NCBI GenBank assembly: GCA_938004015.1
Contig: CALKWU010000006.1
Location: forward strand, 1-64,000
Reading direction: 5' to 3'
Source of the DNA: an uncultured Oceanobacillus sp.
Lineage (GTDB): Bacteria > Bacillota > Bacilli > Bacillales > Amphibacillaceae
DNA length: 64,000 nucleotides
Shown here: positions 29,546 through 39,950 of the stretch, piece by piece
Numbering within the stretch: position 1 is the first letter of the stretch
How the letters are laid out: each line of letters begins with the position of its first letter
Position numbers and translations under genes: made by a program
Notes under the pieces: generated by a model
What the model saw: only the letters and a program-made list of their open reading frames with translations
What the model was told of the DNA's origin: nothing
The model's database searches: none

Positions 29546-29806
29546 ATGATGCGTTTATCGGAATTACAAGTGAAAGAGGTCATTTCGGTCGTTGATGGAA
29601 GAAGGTTAGGTTTTATCATCGACTTGGAGATTGATGTCACGACAGGAAAAATCATTTCACTCATTTTGGCAGATCGTGATTCAAAAGGAGGGTTTTTTGG
29701 TAAAACCGAAGAAATCCAAGTATTGTGGAAACAAATCCTTAGAATCGGAGAAGATGTCATCTTAGTGAAAGAAAGCGCCGGGAATCAACAATTGTTATTA
29801 CCTTAA
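29546..29806 (+). CDS. ylmC: YlmC/YmxH family PRC-barrel sporulation protein
   Basis: This is an 86-residue protein of the YlmC/YmxH family with a single PRC-barrel-like beta domain: RLGFIIDLEIDVTTGKI and the end of the core KQILRIGEDVILV. Family members are found in spore formers and are often named sporulation proteins; the molecular role is unknown. GTGAGGTGAG precedes the ATG. It stands between sigG and pgeF as in B. subtilis. Confidence 0.85.
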   Translation: MMRLSELQVKEVISVVDGRRLGFIIDLEIDVTTGKIISLILADRDSKGGFFGKTEEIQVLWKQILRIGEDVILVKESAGNQQLLLP

Positions 29807-29878
29807 GAAAATGGTCAAAATAAGTTATTTACCTGTCAATATGTGATAAAATGGTACAAGGTAAAGGAGGTTCGCCAG

Positions 29879-30688
29879 ATGAAGGAACCGTTTGTTTTGA
29901 AAGAAAAACAACTATTCGTTCTTGAAAAATGGCAGCAATTGTCGGAAAAATTGAAAGTCGGATTTACGACGAAAAATGGCGGTGTAAGTAAAGGAGACTT
30001 TTCAAGTTTCAATTGCGGCCTCCACGTCCATGATGATCGAAATGATGTTTTAGAAAACAGGAGGAAACTTGCCGACTTGCTCGATTTTCCCCTTGAAGAT
30101 TGGGTCGCTGGTGAACAAATTCATGGAAACGATGTGCAATATGTTACGGTTGACGATAGAGGAAAAGGAGCCACTGATCTTTCCACGGCCTTATCTGGAA
30201 CCGATGGCCTACTAACGAAAGGAAAGGGAATTCTACTTACAGCTTTTTTTGCTGATTGTATCCCACTTTTCTTTTTTGACCCTGTTGAAGAAATGATTGG
30301 GATCGCCCATGCGGGTTGGAAAGGAACGGTAAAAGAAATAGCTGGTGAAATGGTCAATGCTTTCAAGAAAAATGGTTCGAAACCGGAACATATTCTCGTA
30401 GCGATTGGACCGGGAATTTCAAAAACGCATTATGAAGTGGATACTTATGTCGCATCACAAATCGACGAAGGCTATCGAAAAAAAGTCCTCTTTCCACTAG
30501 GGAATGACAGGTATTTATTGGATCTGAAAGAATTGAACAAGGAAATCCTTTTACATTATGGAATATTCAGGCATAATATAGATAAGACAAATTATTGTAC
30601 GTTTCACGATGATGAGCTGTTTTTCTCGCATCGAAGAGATCAGGGTAGAACCGGGAGGATGCTCGGATTCATCGGTATGATGCAATGA
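29879..30688 (+). CDS. pgeF: Peptidoglycan editing factor PgeF / purine nucleoside phosphorylase (YlmD)
   Basis: This belongs to the YfiH/LACC1 family of copper- or zinc-linked oxidoreductase/purine nucleoside phosphorylases; the E. coli member corrects wrongly built UDP-MurNAc peptides. The 269-residue protein has the metal-binding motifs GEQIHGN near residue 79, ADCIPLFFFD near 125 and GIAHAGWKGT near 142. I chose the ATG at 29879 because AAGGAGG lies eight bases upstream; an earlier start at 29843 is not supported. It opens the ylm run that ends in divIVA. Confidence 0.9.
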   Translation: MKEPFVLKEKQLFVLEKWQQLSEKLKVGFTTKNGGVSKGDFSSFNCGLHVHDDRNDVLENRRKLADLLDFPLEDWVAGEQIHGNDVQYVTVDDRGKGATDLSTALSGTDGLLTKGKGILLTAFFADCIPLFFFDPVEEMIGIAHAGWKGTVKEIAGEMVNAFKKNGSKPEHILVAIGPGISKTHYEVDTYVASQIDEGYRKKVLFPLGNDRYLLDLKELNKEILLHYGIFRHNIDKTNYCTFHDDELFFSHRRDQGRTGRMLGFIGMMQ

Positions 30689-30712
30689 TGAAGTTGGAGG
30701 GTTTTCGAAATA

Positions 30713-31384
30713 ATGGTTGTAACAGAGAACTATGAAAAAATATTGAATGATATAGAAGAAGCTTGTCGATGCAGCGGAAGAAAAATGGAAGAAATAACGT
30801 TAATTGCAGTGACGAAATATGTTACAATTGAACGAAATAGAGAGTTGATGGAAGCTGGCATCAACCATTTCGGGGAAAATCGCAGCGATGAATTTTTGCG
30901 GAAATATGAAGCGATCGGTGATGAAGCGACTTGGCATTTCATCGGCACTTTGCAATCAAGAAAAGTGAAAGATGTCATCGACAAGGTCGATACGATCCAT
31001 TCTTTAGACCGTATCTCACTTGCAAAACAAATCAACAAGCGGGCCTCTCGTACGATTGATTGTTTCGTCCAAGTGAATGTCAGTGGTGAAGAAACGAAAC
31101 ATGGACTTCAGGTGGATGAAGTGGAGTCTTTCGTCGACGAAATGGCGAATTACGAAAAAATTAGAGTGGTAGGTTTAATGACGATGGCGCCACATGTCGA
31201 CGATGAGGATGTGATACGTGACGTTTTCAGAAAGCTCGCGGGATTGAGGGATACGATCCGCGACAAAAAATTATCCCATGCTCCTTGCGAGTATTTGTCG
31301 ATGGGAATGAGCAATGATTTTGAAATTGCGGTCGAAGAAGGGGCGACCCATCTTCGTATCGGAACCAAATTGGTAGGCGAATGA
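30713..31384 (+). CDS. ylmE: YggS-family pyridoxal phosphate homeostasis protein YlmE
   Basis: This 223-residue protein carries PLP on a lysine (AVTKYV near residue 36) in an alanine-racemase-like TIM barrel without the second domain. It matches the YggS/PLPBP family, which keeps free PLP in balance. Other hallmarks are FGENRSDEFLRKYE, WHFIGTLQSRK and EYLSMGMSNDFEIA. The gene lies between pgeF and sepF, a widely conserved order with division genes. Confidence 0.93.
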   Translation: MVVTENYEKILNDIEEACRCSGRKMEEITLIAVTKYVTIERNRELMEAGINHFGENRSDEFLRKYEAIGDEATWHFIGTLQSRKVKDVIDKVDTIHSLDRISLAKQINKRASRTIDCFVQVNVSGEETKHGLQVDEVESFVDEMANYEKIRVVGLMTMAPHVDDEDVIRDVFRKLAGLRDTIRDKKLSHAPCEYLSMGMSNDFEIAVEEGATHLRIGTKLVGE

Positions 31385-31413
31385 CCCGCTTGCCTTGTAA
31401 AAGAGGTGATCCC

Positions 31414-31821
31414 ATGAGCATTAAGAGCAAGATTAAAAATTATTTTACATTGGATGACGAATATGAGTACGAATACATCGACGAGGACGACCTACCGAAA
31501 AACGTCAAAAAACAAACTGAAAATGTCGTCAATTTGCAAACTGTACAGCAGCCGGCGCAAAAAGTGGTATTATGCGAGCCGCAATCGTATAATGAAGTGC
31601 AGGAAATCGCCGACCACATCATCCATAAGCGGTCGGTCGTCATCAATTTGCAACGGCTTGAGCACCATCAAGCAAAACGGGTCGTCGATTTTTTAAGCGG
31701 TACGGTTTATGCACTGAATGGAGAGATAAAAAAACTAGGTGCGGAAACGTTTTTATGCACGCCTGAACATGTGGATGTCACCGGAACGATTTCCGACACG
31801 TATCCGTACGAAGATGATTGA
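31414..31821 (+). CDS. sepF: Cell division protein SepF
   Basis: SepF polymerises into rings that bundle FtsZ and anchors it to the membrane through an N-terminal amphipathic helix (MSIKSKIKNYFTL). The 135-residue protein has an acidic linker (DDEYEYEYIDEDD) and the globular SepF domain (residues about 55-130; VVINLQRLEHHQAKRVVDFL). I chose the ATG at 31414, seven bases after AAGAGGTG; a longer in-frame reading from 31381 overlaps ylmE. FtsZ, its partner, is at 25382. Confidence 0.94.
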   Translation: MSIKSKIKNYFTLDDEYEYEYIDEDDLPKNVKKQTENVVNLQTVQQPAQKVVLCEPQSYNEVQEIADHIIHKRSVVINLQRLEHHQAKRVVDFLSGTVYALNGEIKKLGAETFLCTPEHVDVTGTISDTYPYEDD

Positions 31822-31841
31822 AAAAAGGATGGTAGTGTTAT

Positions 31842-32096
31842 ATGGTTCAATTGGTAAGCTTGGCAATCACTTTATATTCTTGGCTTTTAATCATTTATAT
31901 ATTGATGTCTTGGTTCCCGGGAGCACGGGACACATCTTTCGGTGAAATGATTGGAAGGCTTTGTGAGCCTTATTTGGAAATATTCCGGAGGTTCATACCA
32001 CCATTGGGAATGATCGACTTTTCACCAATCGTGGCAATCATTGTGTTGCGTTTTGCAGGATACGGTCTAATCGCTTTTATAGATATGATTTTTTAA
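31842..32096 (+). CDS. ylmG: YggT family membrane protein YlmG
   Basis: This is an 84-residue protein with two transmembrane segments (about residues 5-24 and 60-80) joined by the conserved loop [19 protein letters not shown], the YggT signature. Family members influence nucleoid or division-site placement in some organisms; the function here is unknown. It sits 20 bases behind sepF. Confidence 0.9.
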   Translation: MVQLVSLAITLYSWLLIIYILMSWFPGARDTSFGEMIGRLCEPYLEIFRRFIPPLGMIDFSPIVAIIVLRFAGYGLIAFIDMIF

Positions 32097-32138
32097 CGGA
32101 AGCCTGCAAAGTGACGGAGGAGATATAGGAAGAAACAG

Positions 32139-32915
32139 ATGGATATTTATCAGCATTTTCGCAAAGAGGAAGAACCGTTCATTGATCAAGTCGTGTTCTG
32201 GAAGGAACAGGTGGAAAGGAATTACATCCCAAAACTCACCGACTTTTTGGATCCCAGGGAACAACAAATCCTCCAAATGGTGATCGGTGAACAAAATGAA
32301 GTAATCAAACTGCTGGCCTCTGGCGGCTATCGACATGCAGAAAGGAAACGGATGATCATCGCTCCCTTCTACGAGGAAGTGGAAGAAGAAGATTTCCAAT
32401 TATCGTTGTTGGAAGCGACTTATGAGAAGAAATTCATCACATTGACCCACCGGGATGTAATGGGAGCATTTCTTTCCCTCGGCATTAAACGGGAGAAGCT
32501 CGGTGATATATTTGTAGAGGGCGGTCTGATTCAAATGATCGTCGCAAAAGAAATCAGTTCATATGTTATGATGAATTTGACTTCTGTCAAAAACGCAAAG
32601 ACGACGTTTCATGAAAAAGATTTCGAGCAAATCCGCATTCCTGAACCGAACTGGGTCGAATCGAATCAAACCGTTTCATCTCTACGGCTCGATAATGTCA
32701 TCAAAGAAATTTATCGGATGTCACGGAAAGATGCTCAGATGGCAGTGGAAAAACAATTGGTGAAAGTGAACCATAAAATCGTCGAGGATAGTAAATTCCA
32801 AATCGAGGAAGGGGATTTATTATCAGTGCGTGGGAAGGGAAGAAGCAAGCTCATCAAAATCGAAGGACAAACAAGAAAAGACAAATTTCGGATAAGAACA
32901 GCTATTTTGAAATAG
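32139..32915 (+). CDS. ylmH: S4-domain RNA-binding protein YlmH
   Basis: The 258-residue protein has an N-terminal YlmH domain and a C-terminal S4 RNA-binding domain (about residues 182-250; LRLDNVIKEIYRMSRKDAQM then EEGDLLSVRGKGRSKL). Homologues bind stalled large ribosomal subunits and act in rescue or quality control, alongside RqcH, which is also encoded in this window (45339-47054). It lies in the ylm run before divIVA. Confidence 0.9.
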   Translation: MDIYQHFRKEEEPFIDQVVFWKEQVERNYIPKLTDFLDPREQQILQMVIGEQNEVIKLLASGGYRHAERKRMIIAPFYEEVEEEDFQLSLLEATYEKKFITLTHRDVMGAFLSLGIKREKLGDIFVEGGLIQMIVAKEISSYVMMNLTSVKNAKTTFHEKDFEQIRIPEPNWVESNQTVSSLRLDNVIKEIYRMSRKDAQMAVEKQLVKVNHKIVEDSKFQIEEGDLLSVRGKGRSKLIKIEGQTRKDKFRIRTAILK

Positions 32916-33002
32916 TGTTCCTTGAATTTTTAAAGGTATTTCAATAAAAATGGCGAATTAAATCAATACGTGCAGAAAATCATCAATAAGGAGGTGGCCA
33001 CG

Positions 33003-33506
33003 GTGCCATTAACACCGTTGGATATTCATAATAAGCAATTTTCCAGCAAATTTCGTGGATACGATGAAGACGAAGTGAATGAGTTTCTCGATCAAGTCGT
33101 CAAAGATTACGAGATGGTGATCCGTGAGAAAAACGAATTGGAAGAACGCGTAAAAGAGCTGGAAGAAAAATTAGGACACTTCACGAATATTGAAGAGACA
33201 TTGAACAAGTCGATTCTCGTCGCCCAGGAGACAGCGGAAGAATTGAAAGGTAATGCGACGAAAGAATCGAAACTGATCATCAAAGAGGCGGAAAAAAATG
33301 CCGATCGGATTATTAACGAAGCGTTGAGCAAGTCAAGAAGGATCGCCATGGATGTGGAAGAACTTAAGAAACAAGCGAAAGTTTTCCGTACCCGCTTACG
33401 GATGCTGATCGAAGCCCAATTGGAAATGATCGACAATGAAGATTGGGATGAGTTATTCGACACAGAATTCGACGATGAAGACGAACTTTTGGAGTCCAAC
33501 GCATAA
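33003..33506 (+). CDS. divIVA: Septum site protein DivIVA
   Basis: DivIVA binds negatively curved membrane at poles and septa and places division and sporulation proteins. The 167 residues start MPLTPLDIHNKQFSSKFRGYD (here shown in part), with the membrane-binding region first and long coiled coils after (residues about 30-140). The acidic end is EFDDEDELLES. I chose GTG at 33003, with AAGGAGGTGG upstream, because it matches the B. subtilis start; the reading from 32970 adds 11 residues lacking a ribosome site. Confidence 0.93.
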   Translation: MPLTPLDIHNKQFSSKFRGYDEDEVNEFLDQVVKDYEMVIREKNELEERVKELEEKLGHFTNIEETLNKSILVAQETAEELKGNATKESKLIIKEAEKNADRIINEALSKSRRIAMDVEELKKQAKVFRTRLRMLIEAQLEMIDNEDWDELFDTEFDDEDELLESNA

Positions 33507-33512
33507 AATTTC

Positions 33513-33541
33513 TTGACGATGGTTTATTTTTTACATATAAT
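33513..33541 (+). promoter_or_regulatory. Sigma-A promoter of the ileS T-box leader
   Basis: TTGACG (33513-33518), a 17-bp spacer and TATAAT (33536-33541) form a near-consensus promoter just after divIVA, feeding the T-box leader. Confidence 0.87.
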
Positions 33542-33559
33542 TCTAACAAGTAAACAATT

Positions 33560-33812
33560 ACGTTAAATACGATGACGGAGAGAGTATAAAAGCCTGATTC
33601 TGACAAAGCGAGCCGGGGATGGTGGGAGCCTGGAACAGAATGCTTTTAGAAAATCACTCCCGATGTATCCATTGTGAAAATCGAGTAACAATGGACGGTT
33701 CATCACCGTTAACCGATCAGAGTGAATTTAAATGGAATCATTTAAATTTATAAGGGTGGTACCGCGAGTCTTCTCGTCCCTTTCCGGGATGTGAAGGCTT
33801 TTTTACTATCGG
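33560..33812 (+). promoter_or_regulatory. T-box riboswitch upstream of ileS
   Basis: This leader senses uncharged tRNA-Ile. The conserved T-box sequence AAGGGTGGTACCGCG is at 33752-33766. Stem I has the probable specifier ATC (isoleucine) at 33653-33655, in the context GAAAATCACTCCC. A terminator stem runs from about 33768 to 33796, followed by T residues. When uncharged tRNA-Ile binds, the T-box pairs with its acceptor end and the antiterminator forms, which switches ileS on. The 339-base stretch 33507-33845 holds this leader and no gene. Confidence 0.95.
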
Positions 33813-33845
33813 AAAGTAACGGAAAATTTAAAGGAGGAAAAGAAA

Positions 33846-36596
33846 TTGGACTATAAAGAGACATTGTTGATGCCAAAAACCAAATTCCCGATGCGGGGTA
33901 ATTTGCCGAAAAATGAACCGCTCCGCCAAAAAAAATGGGATGAAGAAAAAATTTATGAGAAAGTCCAAGAACGGACGAAAGGACGTCCTTTGTTCATTCT
34001 TCATGACGGACCACCATATGCGAACGGTGATTTGCATATCGGTCATGCCCTCAACAAAATTTTGAAGGACTTCATCGTCCGCTATAAATCGATGACTGGC
34101 TTTCATGCACCATATGTACCCGGTTGGGACACACACGGACTGCCGATTGAAGCTGCATTGACGAAAACGAAAAAAATTGATCGTAAGAAAATCCCTGTAC
34201 CGGAATTCCGGAAGATGTGTGAAGATTATGCCCTTGAACAAATCGACAATCAACGAGAACAATTCAAAGCATTGGGAGTCCGCGGGGATTGGGATAATCC
34301 ATACATTACATTGACAAAAGACTTTGAAGCGGCGCAAATCAAAGTGTTCGGTGAAATGGCGAAAAAAGGTTACATTTACAAGGGGTTGAAACCTGTCCAT
34401 TGGTCGCCTTCATCCGAATCCGCCTTGGCTGAAGCGGAAATCGAATACAAAGATAAACGTTCTCCGTCGATTTATGTGAGTTTTGCGGTCACAGATGGAA
34501 AAGATGCCTTGGATGGCGATGAAAAGGTCATCATTTGGACGACGACACCTTGGACATTGCCGGCAAACTTGGCGATTTCCGTCCATCCTGATTTGGAATA
34601 CGTCGTTGTAGAAGTCGAAAATGAAAAATATGTTTTAGCGGAAGAGTTACTGGAGCATGTCAGTGAAGAATTGGAGTGGGGCAGTTATGAAGTAGTCAAA
34701 CGGATGGAAGGCAAGCATTTGGAACATGTCGTCACGAAGCATCCGTTTTATGATCGGGAGTCCCCGATCATCCTCGGGGATCATGTGACGACGGATGCGG
34801 GTACAGGCTGTGTCCACACCGCACCCGGCCATGGGGAAGATGACTTTTATGTTGGACAGCGTTACGGATTGGAAGCTTTGTCACCAATTGACGAAAAAGG
34901 TTACTTTACTGAAGAAGCCCCTGGTTTCGAAGGTTTGTTCTATGATGATGCCAACAAAGCGGTTACGGAAAAATTGAAAGAAGTCGGGGCTTTGTTGAAG
35001 CTCAGCTTCATCACCCACTCCTATCCGCATGATTGGCGGACGAAAAAGCCGACGATTTTCCGGGCTACACCGCAATGGTTTGCTTCCATCAAAGATTTCC
35101 GAGAGCAAATCCTTGAAGAGATCAAAAATGTGGAATGGTTCCCGAAATGGGGAGAAACCCGTCTGTACAATATGGTTCGTGATCGGGAAGATTGGGTCAT
35201 TTCCAGACAACGGACATGGGGCGTTCCGATTCCTGTGTTTTATGGTGAAGACGGAACACCGATCATTACAGAAGAAACGATCAATCATGTTTCTGAGTTG
35301 TTCAGAAAATACGGTTCGAACGTCTGGTTTGAAAGGGAAGCGAAAGATTTACTGCCGGAGGGCTTCACATCTGAACATAGCCCGAACGGAATCTTCACGA
35401 AAGAGACGGACATTATGGACGTTTGGTTCGATTCCGGTTCCACTCATGAAGGCGTCTTGATGAATCGGGAAGATCACCGTCGTCCAGCTGATGTTTATTT
35501 GGAAGGTAGCGACCAGTATCGTGGTTGGTTCAACTCTTCCATTTCAACAGCAGTTGCGGTAACGGGGAAAGCCCCATATAAAGCCGTCATCAGTCATGGT
35601 TTCGTCATGGATGGCGAAGGAAGGAAAATGAGTAAATCATTAGGTAATGTCATCGCTCCGGATAAAGTGTTGAAACAACTCGGTGCTGATATTTTGCGTC
35701 TCTGGGTCGCTTCCGTCGATTATCAAGCGGACGTCAGAATTTCCGATGACATCTTGAAACAGATTTCCGAATCCTACCGGAAAATCAGAAACACTTTCCG
35801 TTTCATGCTCGGTAACTTGGCTGACTTTGATCCGGAAAAAGATCGGATTCCGGAGTCGGAAATGGAAGAAATCGATCTGTTTATGCTTGATCGCCTCCAA
35901 GAATTGTTGCGCAATGCCCGTAACCATTACGAGGTGTACGAATATTCGCCGATTTTCCATGAAATCCATAATTTCTGCGCCGTCGATTTAAGTGCATTTT
36001 ATCTCGACTTTGCAAAAGATATTCTCTATATTGAGAATAAGGATAATAAACGTCGTCGTAGTATTCAGACTGCATATTATGAAATTTTGACGACGCTCGT
36101 GAAACTGCTCACTCCAATTATCCCGCATACGACAGAAGAAGTGTGGGAGTACATCCCTGGGGTGGAAGAAGAAAGTGTACAGTTGACGGATATTCCTGAA
36201 CCGAGAGAAATCACCGGATTCGATAAGGAAAAATGGAACCATTTCATGGAAGTCCGTGATGATGTGTTGAAAGCATTGGAAGAAGCAAGAGATGAAAAAC
36301 TGGTCGGAAAGTCTTTGGAAGCGAAAGTGACGATCGTTCCACGGGATGAAGAGACGAAAAAAGTGTTGGCGGATATGGAGTATCTCCACCAATATCTCAT
36401 CGTTTCTGAAGCGGTCGTGACGGATGAACACCCAGAGGCGAAGGAATATCGTTATGTGGACGTACTCGTGGAAGTTCACCCTGGAGAAACGTGTGAACGT
36501 TGCTGGGTTTCCTCAGAGACAGTCGGAGGAGACAGTGATCATCCGACACTTTGCACACGATGTGCGGCAATCGTGAAAGAACATTACCAAAGCTGA
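33846..36596 (+). CDS. ileS: Isoleucyl-tRNA synthetase
   Basis: This is a class I synthetase of 916 residues that charges tRNA-Ile. The HIGH motif is at residues 64-67 and KMSKS at 594-598. An editing domain lies between, and the C-terminal zinc site is visible as CERCW and CTRC. The start is TTG at 33846 ([17 protein letters not shown]), the family N-terminus, with AAAGGAGG upstream. It is controlled by the T-box leader just before it. The length is that of the bacterial eubacterial-type IleS (mupirocin-sensitive class). Confidence 0.97.
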   Translation: MDYKETLLMPKTKFPMRGNLPKNEPLRQKKWDEEKIYEKVQERTKGRPLFILHDGPPYANGDLHIGHALNKILKDFIVRYKSMTGFHAPYVPGWDTHGLPIEAALTKTKKIDRKKIPVPEFRKMCEDYALEQIDNQREQFKALGVRGDWDNPYITLTKDFEAAQIKVFGEMAKKGYIYKGLKPVHWSPSSESALAEAEIEYKDKRSPSIYVSFAVTDGKDALDGDEKVIIWTTTPWTLPANLAISVHPDLEYVVVEVENEKYVLAEELLEHVSEELEWGSYEVVKRMEGKHLEHVVTKHPFYDRESPIILGDHVTTDAGTGCVHTAPGHGEDDFYVGQRYGLEALSPIDEKGYFTEEAPGFEGLFYDDANKAVTEKLKEVGALLKLSFITHSYPHDWRTKKPTIFRATPQWFASIKDFREQILEEIKNVEWFPKWGETRLYNMVRDREDWVISRQRTWGVPIPVFYGEDGTPIITEETINHVSELFRKYGSNVWFEREAKDLLPEGFTSEHSPNGIFTKETDIMDVWFDSGSTHEGVLMNREDHRRPADVYLEGSDQYRGWFNSSISTAVAVTGKAPYKAVISHGFVMDGEGRKMSKSLGNVIAPDKVLKQLGADILRLWVASVDYQADVRISDDILKQISESYRKIRNTFRFMLGNLADFDPEKDRIPESEMEEIDLFMLDRLQELLRNARNHYEVYEYSPIFHEIHNFCAVDLSAFYLDFAKDILYIENKDNKRRRSIQTAYYEILTTLVKLLTPIIPHTTEEVWEYIPGVEEESVQLTDIPEPREITGFDKEKWNHFMEVRDDVLKALEEARDEKLVGKSLEAKVTIVPRDEETKKVLADMEYLHQYLIVSEAVVTDEHPEAKEYRYVDVLVEVHPGETCERCWVSSETVGGDSDHPTLCTRCAAIVKEHYQS

Positions 36597-36658
36597 CGAT
36601 TACATGAGGCCGGAAATAGGTGCTAAACTGGCGAGGTCGAATAATCCTCACTGGCGCT

Positions 36659-36685
36659 GGCGCCGATTCTGCGCCTCTTTTTTTC
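36659..36685 (+). terminator. Terminator after ileS
   Basis: GGCGC (36659-36663) pairs with GCGCC (36671-36675), followed by a long T-run. A second small hairpin (GAGG...CCTC, 36633-36649) precedes it. ylyA, found here in B. subtilis, is absent. Confidence 0.75.
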
Positions 36686-36776
36686 TTTTTACCGTCCATT
36701 CTTGTGTTCAGCCGTTGGAAAGGATAAGATGAATAAGGATGGACTTTCATGGAATTTGTATTCGGAGGAAATGATT

Positions 36777-37250
36777 ATGTGGATATATTATGTGATTGCC
36801 TTAGTCATCATTTTGTTGGATCAATGGACGAAATGGCTCGTCATCGTCAATATGGAGATTGGCGAAAGCATTCCAATCATTGATGGGTTCTTTTATTTGA
36901 CTTCCCATCGGAACAGCGGTGCAGCATGGGGCATTTTGCAAGGCCAGATGACGTTCTTTTATATCGTGACCGTAATTTTCATAGCAGTTGCCGTATATTA
37001 TATGCATAAATATGCCCGGGAAAACAAACCGCTCGGAATTTCCCTAGGAATCATCCTCGGCGGTGCGATCGGTAATTTCATCGATCGTCTATTCAGACAG
37101 GAAGTCGTCGATTTCCTCGATTTTTACATTTTCAATTATAATTTCCCGATTTTCAATATCGCCGATTCGGCACTTACGATAGGTGTCATCTTCATCATCA
37201 TCGTCACGATTTTGGACGAGCGTAAAGAAAAAAGGAAGGAAAAAGCATGA
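36777..37250 (+). CDS. lspA: Lipoprotein signal peptidase LspA
   Basis: LspA removes signal peptides from prolipoproteins in the membrane. The 157-residue protein has four transmembrane segments and both catalytic aspartate regions: [11 protein letters not shown] and [22 protein letters not shown] in the middle is also conserved. I chose ATG 36777, eight bases after GGAGG, giving [16 protein letters not shown], the expected start. An ATG at 36771 is too close to the ribosome site. It overlaps ylyB by four bases. Confidence 0.95.
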   Translation: MWIYYVIALVIILLDQWTKWLVIVNMEIGESIPIIDGFFYLTSHRNSGAAWGILQGQMTFFYIVTVIFIAVAVYYMHKYARENKPLGISLGIILGGAIGNFIDRLFRQEVVDFLDFYIFNYNFPIFNIADSALTIGVIFIIIVTILDERKEKRKEKA

Positions 37251-38158
37251 GTTTGTTTATCCATATCGTTACAGAAGAACAGATGAACATAAGGGTTGAC
37301 AAGTTGTTGACTGAATTGAATGAAGGAAAATCCCGTTCACAAATCCAGTCGTGGATCAAGGATGGGCTTATCACGATAAACGGTGAACCGGTCAAAGCGA
37401 ATTATAAATGTCAGTCCGGCGAAAAACTGGAGTGGCGTATTCCGGAACCGAAACCTTTGGAAATTGAAGCCGAAAATATACCGCTTGATATCCTATATGA
37501 AGATAAAGACGTATTGGTCGTGAACAAACCGAGGGGCATGGTCGTACATCCCTCCGCCGGCCATCATTCCGGAACACTCGTCAATGCCCTGCTTTACCAT
37601 TGTGATGATTTATCAGGGATTAATGGAGTGGAACGGCCTGGAATTGTCCATCGAATTGACAAGGATACGAGCGGCTTGTTGATTGTCGCCAAAAATGACG
37701 AGGCTCATCTCAGCTTGTCGGAACAACTGCAAAAACGTGAAGTGGAAAGGAAATACGCCGCTCTCGTACATGGAGCGATACCCCATGAAACTGGGTTGAT
37801 CGATGCTCCCATTGGCAGAGATCCGAAAAACCGCCAGCGGATGGCAGTCGTCGATCGTGGAAAATCAGCCATCACCCATTTCCGTGTTTTGAAACGTTTT
37901 CCGGAATTCACTTATCTCGAGTGTAAATTGGAAACCGGGAGAACCCACCAGATCCGTGTCCATATGAAATATATCGGTCATCCTCTCGTCGGCGATCCTT
38001 TATATGGGCCAAGGAAAACATTGGATTTGGATGGTCAGGCCCTCCATGCGAAGGAAGTCGGTTTCACCCATCCGAAAACTGGGGAATGGATGCATTTTTC
38101 AGCTGACTTACCGGCCTATTTTGCCGATGCTTTAAAAACAATCGAAAAAATGTATTGA
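37247..38158 (+). CDS. ylyB: RluA/RluD-family 23S rRNA pseudouridine synthase YlyB
   Basis: This 303-residue enzyme converts uridine to pseudouridine in rRNA. An N-terminal S4 domain (about 15-75) is followed by the synthase domain with the catalytic aspartate in [15 protein letters not shown] (residues about 135-150). [13 protein letters not shown] is represented as [15 protein letters not shown]. It is translationally coupled with lspA through a four-base ATGA overlap. The pyrR promoter -35 sits on its stop codon. Confidence 0.93.
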   Translation: MSLFIHIVTEEQMNIRVDKLLTELNEGKSRSQIQSWIKDGLITINGEPVKANYKCQSGEKLEWRIPEPKPLEIEAENIPLDILYEDKDVLVVNKPRGMVVHPSAGHHSGTLVNALLYHCDDLSGINGVERPGIVHRIDKDTSGLLIVAKNDEAHLSLSEQLQKREVERKYAALVHGAIPHETGLIDAPIGRDPKNRQRMAVVDRGKSAITHFRVLKRFPEFTYLECKLETGRTHQIRVHMKYIGHPLVGDPLYGPRKTLDLDGQALHAKEVGFTHPKTGEWMHFSADLPAYFADALKTIEKMY

Positions 38159-38300
38159 CAGATTCCATTTTGTTTGAAATAATAGCTAAGAAGAATAAGA
38201 CCTTTAATGTTAGTCCCGTGAGGCTAAAAAGGAACGGTCAAACCTTAGGCACAACTGTGCTTGAAGCCCTTTTTTCCTCATGTGAAAAAAGGGCTGTTTT
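38155..38300 (+). promoter_or_regulatory. pyrR promoter and PyrR-controlled attenuator leader
   Basis: A promoter TTGACA (38155-38160) - 17 bp - AATAAT (38178-38183) drives a leader with the PyrR-binding loop AGTCCCGTGAGGCT at 38212-38225 (family consensus near TCCNGNGAGG). A terminator follows: AGCCCTTTTTTC (38265-38276) with GAAAAAAGGGCT (38284-38295). PyrR with UMP stabilises the anti-antiterminator and lets the terminator form; this follows from the B. subtilis mechanism. Confidence 0.92.
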
Positions 38301-38331
38301 CATGGAATTATCGATGATCAGGGGGACTTGA

Positions 38332-38877
<546 letters not shown>

Positions 38878-38880
38878 ATA

Positions 38881-38992
38881 AGCGATACAACTTTTAATTA
38901 AATCCAGAGAGATTTAAAAGGTTGCATCACATTCCGTGTCGATGGTAGGCATCGGTATGTCTTCTTGCAGCCTTTTGCAAGAAGATTTTTTT
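38881..38992 (+). promoter_or_regulatory. Second PyrR attenuator between pyrR and pyrB
   Basis: The PyrR-binding loop AATCCAGAGAGATT lies at 38900-38913 in an anti-antiterminator (CAACTTTTAATTAAATC with GATTTAAAAGGTTG). AAAAGGTTGC (38916-38925) can instead pair with GCAGCCTTTT (38967-38976) as the antiterminator. The terminator is TCTTCTTGCA (38960-38969) with TGCAAGAAGA (38976-38985), then seven T residues. All three mutually exclusive structures are visible, so control of pyrB onward is well supported. Confidence 0.95.
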
Positions 38993-39032
38993 ATGCTTGG
39001 AAAAAGGCGCTATAAAAAATGGAGGGATAAAA

Positions 39033-39950
39033 ATGAGACATTTCATTTCCGTCGATCAGTTGGAGATTGAAGAGATTGTTGCGATTTTAGAACGGGCAGA
39101 GGAATTCAGGCGCAACGATTACCGTATGGACAAACAACTGTTTGCAGCAAATTTGTTTTTCGAGCCGAGCACAAGGACGAAAATGAGTTTCATGGTGGCT
39201 GAGCGAAAATTAGGGATGGAAAATCTCGATTTTCAAGCGGAAAATTCCAGTGTCTTAAAAGGCGAGTCTTTGTACGACACGGCAAAAACCTTTGAAGCAA
39301 TCGGGGCAAATCTCCTAATCATCCGTCACGAATCCGATAATTGGTACGAAGCCCTCGATGGTAAATTGTCCGTTCCCATCATCAATGCCGGCGCAGGGAC
39401 GAAAGATCATCCGACACAGACGATGCTTGATTTATTGACGATTTATCAAGAGTTCGGCACATTCGAAGGATTGAAAATCGCCATCGCTGGGGACATCAAA
39501 CATAGTCGTGTCGCGCGTTCCAATGCCATCGCTTTACGGAAAATGGGAGCGGAAGTATATTTGAGCGCTGCCCAAGGAATGGAAAGAGGTACGTTGGAAT
39601 TCCCTTATATGCCGATTGACGATGCAGTCGCTGAATGCGACGTCATCATGCTTTTACGCATCCAACATGAACGCCATGAATATTCCGTCAACACGTTCAA
39701 TTATTTAGAGCGGTATGGTTTGACGAAAGAAAGGGAAAGCCGGATGAAAGAAGATGCGATCATCATGCACCCGGCACCGATCAACCGGGGTGTGGAGATC
39801 GATTCCGATCTTGTCGAGTGCAAACGGTCGCGGATCTTTAAACAGATGGAAAATGGGGTATATGTAAGAATGGCAATCATTACGTATTTGTTGGAAGAGT
39901 GGGGGATCATCAATGAAAAAATTAATAAAAAATATCAAGCTGTTATCTGA
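39033..39950 (+). CDS. pyrB: Aspartate carbamoyltransferase catalytic subunit PyrB
   Basis: PyrB condenses carbamoyl phosphate with aspartate, the first committed step of pyrimidine synthesis. The 305-residue protein shows the carbamoyl phosphate site [12 protein letters not shown] near residue 50 and [14 protein letters not shown] near residue 130. I chose ATG 39033 after GGAGGG; a reading from 38997 lies inside the leader terminator. Its last 38 bases overlap the pyrC start in another frame. No regulatory subunit is present, as is normal in Bacillus. Confidence 0.96.
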   Translation: MRHFISVDQLEIEEIVAILERAEEFRRNDYRMDKQLFAANLFFEPSTRTKMSFMVAERKLGMENLDFQAENSSVLKGESLYDTAKTFEAIGANLLIIRHESDNWYEALDGKLSVPIINAGAGTKDHPTQTMLDLLTIYQEFGTFEGLKIAIAGDIKHSRVARSNAIALRKMGAEVYLSAAQGMERGTLEFPYMPIDDAVAECDVIMLLRIQHERHEYSVNTFNYLERYGLTKERESRMKEDAIIMHPAPINRGVEIDSDLVECKRSRIFKQMENGVYVRMAIITYLLEEWGIINEKINKKYQAVI

